From CAYJLC01 sp044426355 (GTDB lineage Bacteria; Bacillota; Clostridia; Oscillospirales; Butyricicoccaceae): DNA of 39,034 nucleotides. Made by a program: the position numbers and the translations under genes. Positions 35,370-39,034 of the stretch are shown piece after piece. The stretch's first letter is position 1; each line of letters opens with the position of its first letter. The notes beneath the pieces were generated by a model. That model ran no database searches, was not told where the DNA came from, and saw only the letters and a program-made list of their open reading frames with translations. The stretch spans positions 1 through 39,034 of the forward strand of contig JAWXUO010000013.1 of NCBI GenBank assembly GCA_044426355.1. Direction: 5' to 3'.

Positions 35370-36395
35370 TTAATACATTTCCTTACGTCTAGTTAAATTC
35401 ATAGTACCATCTTGCATCATAGAAAGATTTTCTAAACATTTACCAGTTCCATATGCTACGCAAGAAATTGCGTCGTCTGCTATACGAGTTCTAATTCCTA
35501 CTGCATTTTGTATCAAAACATCAAGCTCTGCTACTAATGCTCCACCACCAGTCATTACGATTCCGTTTGTCGAAATATCCGAAATAAGTTCTGGAGGAGT
35601 TCTCTCTAAAACAGCGTGAATAGCCTCTAAAATTCTGTTTGAAACTTCTTCGAAAGCCTCGATAGTTTCTTGAGATGTAATTTCAAATTGACGTGGCAAA
35701 CCAGTAAGCAAGCAACGCCCACGCACGCTCATAGTTTTATTTTCACTAGGAGTAAATACACAACCGATTTCTTTTTTAATTTGTTCAGCCGTTCTATCAC
35801 CAACTAAAACATTATATTTTTTTCTAATATATTTAACAATAGCATCATCAAATTTATCCCCTGCAATTTTTAGCGATGTAGACTCAACTATACCACCAAG
35901 CGAAATTACAGCAACATCTGTTGTTCCACCACCAATATCAACTATCATGTGACCTTCTGGGCGAGCGATGTCGATACCAGCTCCAATAGCACCAGCAACA
36001 GGTTCTTCTATAAGATAAACTTTTTTTGCACCAGCTTGCATACAAGCATCTATTACAGCACGTTCTTCAACCTCTGTTATAATACTTGGTACGCACACTA
36101 CGATATTTGGTTTTAAAATTCTAAAACCAAGTACTTTTTTTATAAATTCTTTTATCATACGTTCTGTCATTTCGTAGTCAGAAATAACACCTTCACGTAA
36201 TGGGCGAATAGCTACGATATTACCAGGTGTTCTACCTAGCATTTTTTGTGCATCTTCACCAACATTTAAAATTTTACCATTTGATTTATCAACTGCCACA
36301 ACCGATGGCTCATGTAAAACAACACCATCGCCTTTTACATATACTAAAATCGACGCTGTTCCTAAATCTATACCTATATCTTTTGTAATTCCCAT
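35370..36395 (-). CDS. mreB: MreB/Mbl-family actin-like cell-shape protein
   Basis: Bacterial actin that forms membrane-bound filaments and guides lateral wall synthesis. Phosphate-1 loop IGIDLGTASILVY, hinge EEPVAGAIGAG, phosphate-2 IVDIGGGTTDVAVISLGG, and the adenosine motif IVMTGGGALV. The longest frame begins at 36407, but that ATG has no SD. GAGGTG (36400-36405) lies 4 nt before the ATG at 36395, giving 341 aa. No mreC or mreD follows, so this is a stand-alone copy, more like Mbl or MreBH in context than the mreBCD gene. It has its own promoter at 36432-36460. Confidence 0.94.
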   Translation of the reverse strand: MGITKDIGIDLGTASILVYVKGDGVVLHEPSVVAVDKSNGKILNVGEDAQKMLGRTPGNIVAIRPLREGVISDYEMTERMIKEFIKKVLGFRILKPNIVVCVPSIITEVEERAVIDACMQAGAKKVYLIEEPVAGAIGAGIDIARPEGHMIVDIGGGTTDVAVISLGGIVESTSLKIAGDKFDDAIVKYIRKKYNVLVGDRTAEQIKKEIGCVFTPSENKTMSVRGRCLLTGLPRQFEITSQETIEAFEEVSNRILEAIHAVLERTPPELISDISTNGIVMTGGGALVAELDVLIQNAVGIRTRIADDAISCVAYGTGKCLENLSMMQDGTMNLTRRKEMY

Positions 36396-36431
36396 TATAC
36401 ACCTCATGAAATTTATTTCTAGTCTACTTCT

Positions 36432-36460
36432 ATTTTACTACATTCTTCCACATAATACAA
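36432..36460 (-). promoter_or_regulatory. Promoter of mreB-spoIVB
   Basis: On the minus strand TTGTAT (36460-36455) and TAAAAT (36437-36432) have a 17-nt spacer, about 37 nt before the mreB start. Confidence 0.65.
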
Positions 36461-36478
36461 CACTATTTTATCAATTTT

Positions 36479-37063
36479 TTAAGTTTTAAATAAAACATAT
36501 GCCGTCACACTTTTAGCATTTGCATTTTCGAGTACTTTAATTATCTCATTTATGGTCGAACCTGTAGTATAAACATCGTCTATTACTAAAATTTTCTTGT
36601 TTGAAACATCAATTTTACACGAAAACTTATCTAAAACATTCGTTTTTCGCTCGTCTTTTGTCAAAGTAGATTGCCTTTTTCCATTTTTTGCTTCTAAAAT
36701 GCTCAAAGGTTTTATTTTAAATTCTCGACAAACACACCGACAAAGTAACTCTGATTGGTTAAATCCACGCTCACGAATTCTAATTTTTGAAATTGGCACA
36801 AATGTAATTATGTCAAAATCATTTAAATTCACGTCGAGTTTTTGTAAAAATAATTTTGCTAAACCTTTTGCGTAGGATTTTTTGCCACGAAATTTATATT
36901 TTATAAAAGCTTCTCTCAATTCATCTTTATAATAATATAAAGTATGCACATTTTCAACATTTTTAACACTCTTTTCGAGTGATTTTTCAAGGCAATTTTC
37001 GCAAATATCATAGCCTGTTTTTGAACAAATTATACATTTTTTTACAAATAAAAAATTAATCAT
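36479..37063 (-). CDS. comFC: ComF-family phosphoribosyltransferase-like protein
   Basis: ComFC-like protein linked in other bacteria to DNA uptake during transformation. An N-terminal zinc ribbon, C10-x2-C13 and C21-x2-C24, is followed by a PRTase-type fold with the PRPP-loop VIDDVYTTGST (about 160-170). The segment ISKIRIRERGFNQSELL is typical of the family. 194 aa, slightly short. The start lies inside the recD2 end (8-base overlap) and has no clear SD, so it relies on translational coupling. No comFA helicase is adjacent. A role outside transformation, in DNA repair for example, is possible given the recD2 partner. Confidence 0.9.
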   Translation of the reverse strand: MINFLFVKKCIICSKTGYDICENCLEKSLEKSVKNVENVHTLYYYKDELREAFIKYKFRGKKSYAKGLAKLFLQKLDVNLNDFDIITFVPISKIRIRERGFNQSELLCRCVCREFKIKPLSILEAKNGKRQSTLTKDERKTNVLDKFSCKIDVSNKKILVIDDVYTTGSTINEIIKVLENANAKSVTAYVLFKT

Positions 37064-39034
37064 CTAAAACCGATTTTATTCTCACTTTCAGCCCACTATA
37101 TCGTTTGTTTTTAAAATTATTTTTAACCATCTGCTCTAAAACTTCTTTATCGCCTACTATAACAAGCAAATTTTTCGCACGAGTTATCGCTGTGTATAAA
37201 ATACTGCGTGTTAAAAGTTTTGGAGTTGTTTTTGAAATAGCTATAACCACAGCTTCAAATTCGCTTCCTTGTGCCTTATGAACCGTTAACGCATAGGCTA
37301 AATCCAGTTCATTTAGCATTTCAAAGCTATAAATCGTAATTTTTTCGTCAAAATTTATCGTAATTACCTCTTCTACAAGGTCAATATCAACAATTTCTCC
37401 AATTTCTCCGTTAAATATGCCCATTCCAGTAACATCGTTTTTTGTCCACACAACATCGTAATTATTTTTAATTTGCATTACTCTGTCACAGGTTCTAAAT
37501 GTTATATCCCCAAACTTTTTTTCATTTTTATCTGGAGTTTGAGGGTTTAATTCTTCTTGTAATCGTCTATTTATTGCAAAAGTTCCTGCTTTTGTGCGTT
37601 TTGACGGACATAAAACCTGTATTTGGTTTGGGTGTAGCTTATAATAGTCTGGCAAACGAGTTTTGCAAAGTTCTGCAACTTTGTCTATAGTTTCTTCTTC
37701 GTCACGACACGACATAATGAAAAAATCACTGTCTGCCCCTGCTGTTTTCGGCATAATTCCTTGATTTACACCGTGAGCATTCATAACAATCATGCTTTCT
37801 TTTGCTTGTCTAAAAATTTCCGTAAGCGAAACCACGTTAAAACGGTCGCTATTTATAATATCTTGCAAAAAGTTTCCAGCACCGACAGGTGGAAGTTGGT
37901 CAGGGTCACCCACAAAAACTATGCGAGTACCAAATTTCAACCCTTTTAGCAGTCCTTTTATAAGATTTATGTCTATCATCGACGCTTCATCTATGATAAT
38001 TGCGTCTATATCTAGTGTATTTTGCACATTTTTTTGAAAAACAATTTTCCCCTCAGCTGGGTCAAAACTCGCCTCAAGCAATCTGTGAATTGTTTTCGCT
38101 TCTACATCGCAAATTTCGGTAAGTCTTTTTGCTGCTCTGCCAGTTGGTGCACAAAGTTCTACTTTTAAACCGAGTGCATAAAATAAATTTAAAACACCAC
38201 GCACCGTCGTAGTTTTGCCCGTACCAGGGCCACCAGTAAGTACAACAACGCCACTTTTTCCTGCTTTTTCTATAGCTTCTCTTTGCAAATCAGCATATTC
38301 GATATTTGAGCCTTGTTCAAGCTCTCGCACAAGCTCATCTACTTCAAAATCATACTCAAAATTCACTTTAGAAAGTTCTGTTAAATAATCGCAAATAAAA
38401 CATTCTGCACTGTAAATATCACTTAGATACACAGCCATAATTCCAGCAATTTTTTCTATATTTAATCTATGTTCGTTTACTAATTTGTGCAAATTTTCTT
38501 CTACTTGGTCAGCGTCTTGACCTAGCAAATTTTCTGTTGCTAAAATCAGTTTTTCTTCTGGAATAAACGCATGTCCGTTTTGCAAATTATGCTTTAAAAC
38601 ATAGATAATTCCAGCCTTTGTTCGCATTGTCGAAAATGGGTCTATCTCAAGCGACATCGCCACTCGGTCTACCTCTTGAAAATCAACTTCGAAAGGCTCA
38701 TCGCACAATAAATACGGGTTTTCATTCACCATAAAAAGTGCATCATCGCCAAGCAGTTTAAACATTTTCGAGCCAATTTCTACAGGCAAATTATGTATTA
38801 TAAGAAAGTCTAAAATCGAACGCAATTGCGTTTGTTTTACAAATTTTTCGCTAATTTCCATAGCTTTTTTCATGGTTATCCCACGAATTTCCGTAAGTCT
38901 TTCTGGATTATTACCAATAATCTCAAAAGTGTCCATACCAAACAGGTCTACAATTTTTTGTGCTGTTTTTTTGCCAATTCCCTTAACAACTTTTGAACTA
39001 AGATAGTCTAAAATTCCTTTTACTGTCGATGGCA
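37056..39034 (-). CDS. recD2: RecD2-type ATP-dependent DNA helicase, 5' end outside window
   Basis: 5'-3' superfamily-1 helicase of the RecD2/RecD-like type found in bacteria without RecBCD. Helix-hairpin-helix segments (KGIGKKTAQKIVDLFG near the right edge, ITMKKAMEISEKF after it) precede the motor: Walker A GGPGTGKT (about 38211-38234), IIDEASMID, GDPDQLPPVG, LTVHKAQGSEF and LYTAITRAKNLL. An internal Met at 38936 looks like a start, but the frame stays open to the edge with conserved HhH sequence. At least 658 residues are seen and perhaps 80 are missing. It overlaps comF by 8 bases. AddAB, also encoded here, fits the rule that RecD2 occurs without RecBC. Confidence 0.95.
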   Translation of the reverse strand, partial: PSTVKGILDYLSSKVVKGIGKKTAQKIVDLFGMDTFEIIGNNPERLTEIRGITMKKAMEISEKFVKQTQLRSILDFLIIHNLPVEIGSKMFKLLGDDALFMVNENPYLLCDEPFEVDFQEVDRVAMSLEIDPFSTMRTKAGIIYVLKHNLQNGHAFIPEEKLILATENLLGQDADQVEENLHKLVNEHRLNIEKIAGIMAVYLSDIYSAECFICDYLTELSKVNFEYDFEVDELVRELEQGSNIEYADLQREAIEKAGKSGVVVLTGGPGTGKTTTVRGVLNLFYALGLKVELCAPTGRAAKRLTEICDVEAKTIHRLLEASFDPAEGKIVFQKNVQNTLDIDAIIIDEASMIDINLIKGLLKGLKFGTRIVFVGDPDQLPPVGAGNFLQDIINSDRFNVVSLTEIFRQAKESMIVMNAHGVNQGIMPKTAGADSDFFIMSCRDEEETIDKVAELCKTRLPDYYKLHPNQIQVLCPSKRTKAGTFAINRRLQEELNPQTPDKNEKKFGDITFRTCDRVMQIKNNYDVVWTKNDVTGMGIFNGEIGEIVDIDLVEEVITINFDEKITIYSFEMLNELDLAYALTVHKAQGSEFEAVVIAISKTTPKLLTRSILYTAITRAKNLLVIVGDKEVLEQMVKNNFKNKRYSGLKVRIKSVLDD

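Noticed and set aside
38936..39034. ATG at 38936 as the recD2 start
   Set aside because: The frame upstream is open to the edge and encodes a conserved helix-hairpin-helix sequence, and no SD precedes the ATG.
1..39034. Phage, integrative element, toxin-antitoxin, CRISPR or defence island
   Set aside because: No integrase, transposase, Cas, restriction or toxin-like gene is present, and every sizeable frame is accounted for by known housekeeping, metabolic or sporulation families.

Overview
The window is a low-GC, densely packed stretch of bacterial chromosome, most likely from a spore-forming member of the Clostridia (Firmicutes), possibly Lachnospirales-like. That placement is inferred from gene content: sporulation genes (spoIID, spoIVB, ytfJ/gerW, a DacF-type carboxypeptidase), AddAB in place of RecBCD, RNase J, a fused IspH-ribosomal protein S1 gene behind cmk and plsC, the electron-bifurcating NfnAB pair, strong purine-rich Shine-Dalgarno sites and U-tailed intrinsic terminators. 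I see no rRNA, tRNA, CRISPR array, prophage or intact insertion sequence. No gene-free stretch exceeds 300 bases; the longest gaps (about 150-240 bases) hold promoters, terminators and two inverted-repeat elements.

Layout. 1-528 (+): 3' part of upp. 635-9212 (-): plsC, a YibE/F-family membrane protein, addB and addA, driven from a good promoter at 9247-9275. 9445-10911 (+): cysK-cysE, the two-step serine-to-cysteine pathway, divergent from plsC. 11027-13566 (-): RNase J and a CPBP membrane protease, each with its own promoter. 13736-20881 (-): dacF, rluB, an RpiR-type regulator, a BaiN/HI0933-like flavoprotein, cmk, plsC and ispH-rpsA, ending at a strong terminator. 20997-28746 (-): spoIID, tgt, lon, ysxC, an M50 protease, a DUF2953 protein and ytfJ, ending at another strong terminator. 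28982-31735 (+): asd-dapA-dapB, early lysine/diaminopimelate synthesis. 31960-34181 (+): nfnA-nfnB. 34269-36395 (-): an mreB/mbl-type gene and spoIVB. 36479-39034 (-): recD2 (5' end outside the window) and comF.

How the genes fit together. Much of the content is housekeeping: DNA break repair (addAB, recD2), RNA maturation (RNase J, tgt, rluB), protein quality control (lon), ribosome assembly (ysxC), wall precursors and remodelling (dapAB, dacF, mreB, spoIID) and phospholipid synthesis (two plsC paralogues). Redox and carbon metabolism is represented by nfnAB and cysKE. Sporulation genes are spread through these operons.

Several starts were moved from the longest open frame on the basis of Shine-Dalgarno placement: plsC (TTG, 9212), cmk (16913), rpiR (19003), dacF (20881), DUF2953 (22135), nfnA (31960) and mreB (36395). 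recD2 is open to the right edge, so no start codon lies in the window.

I found no convincing new multi-gene system. The observations most worth following are an exact Shine-Dalgarno site inside the ispH-rpsA fusion just before the S1 part, an AddB without its N-terminal Walker A, a nested inverted-repeat element in front of nfnAB, a 9-bp inverted repeat at the rpiR start, paired repeats over the cysK promoter, and the apparent absence of scpAB and spmAB from the places I would expect them.
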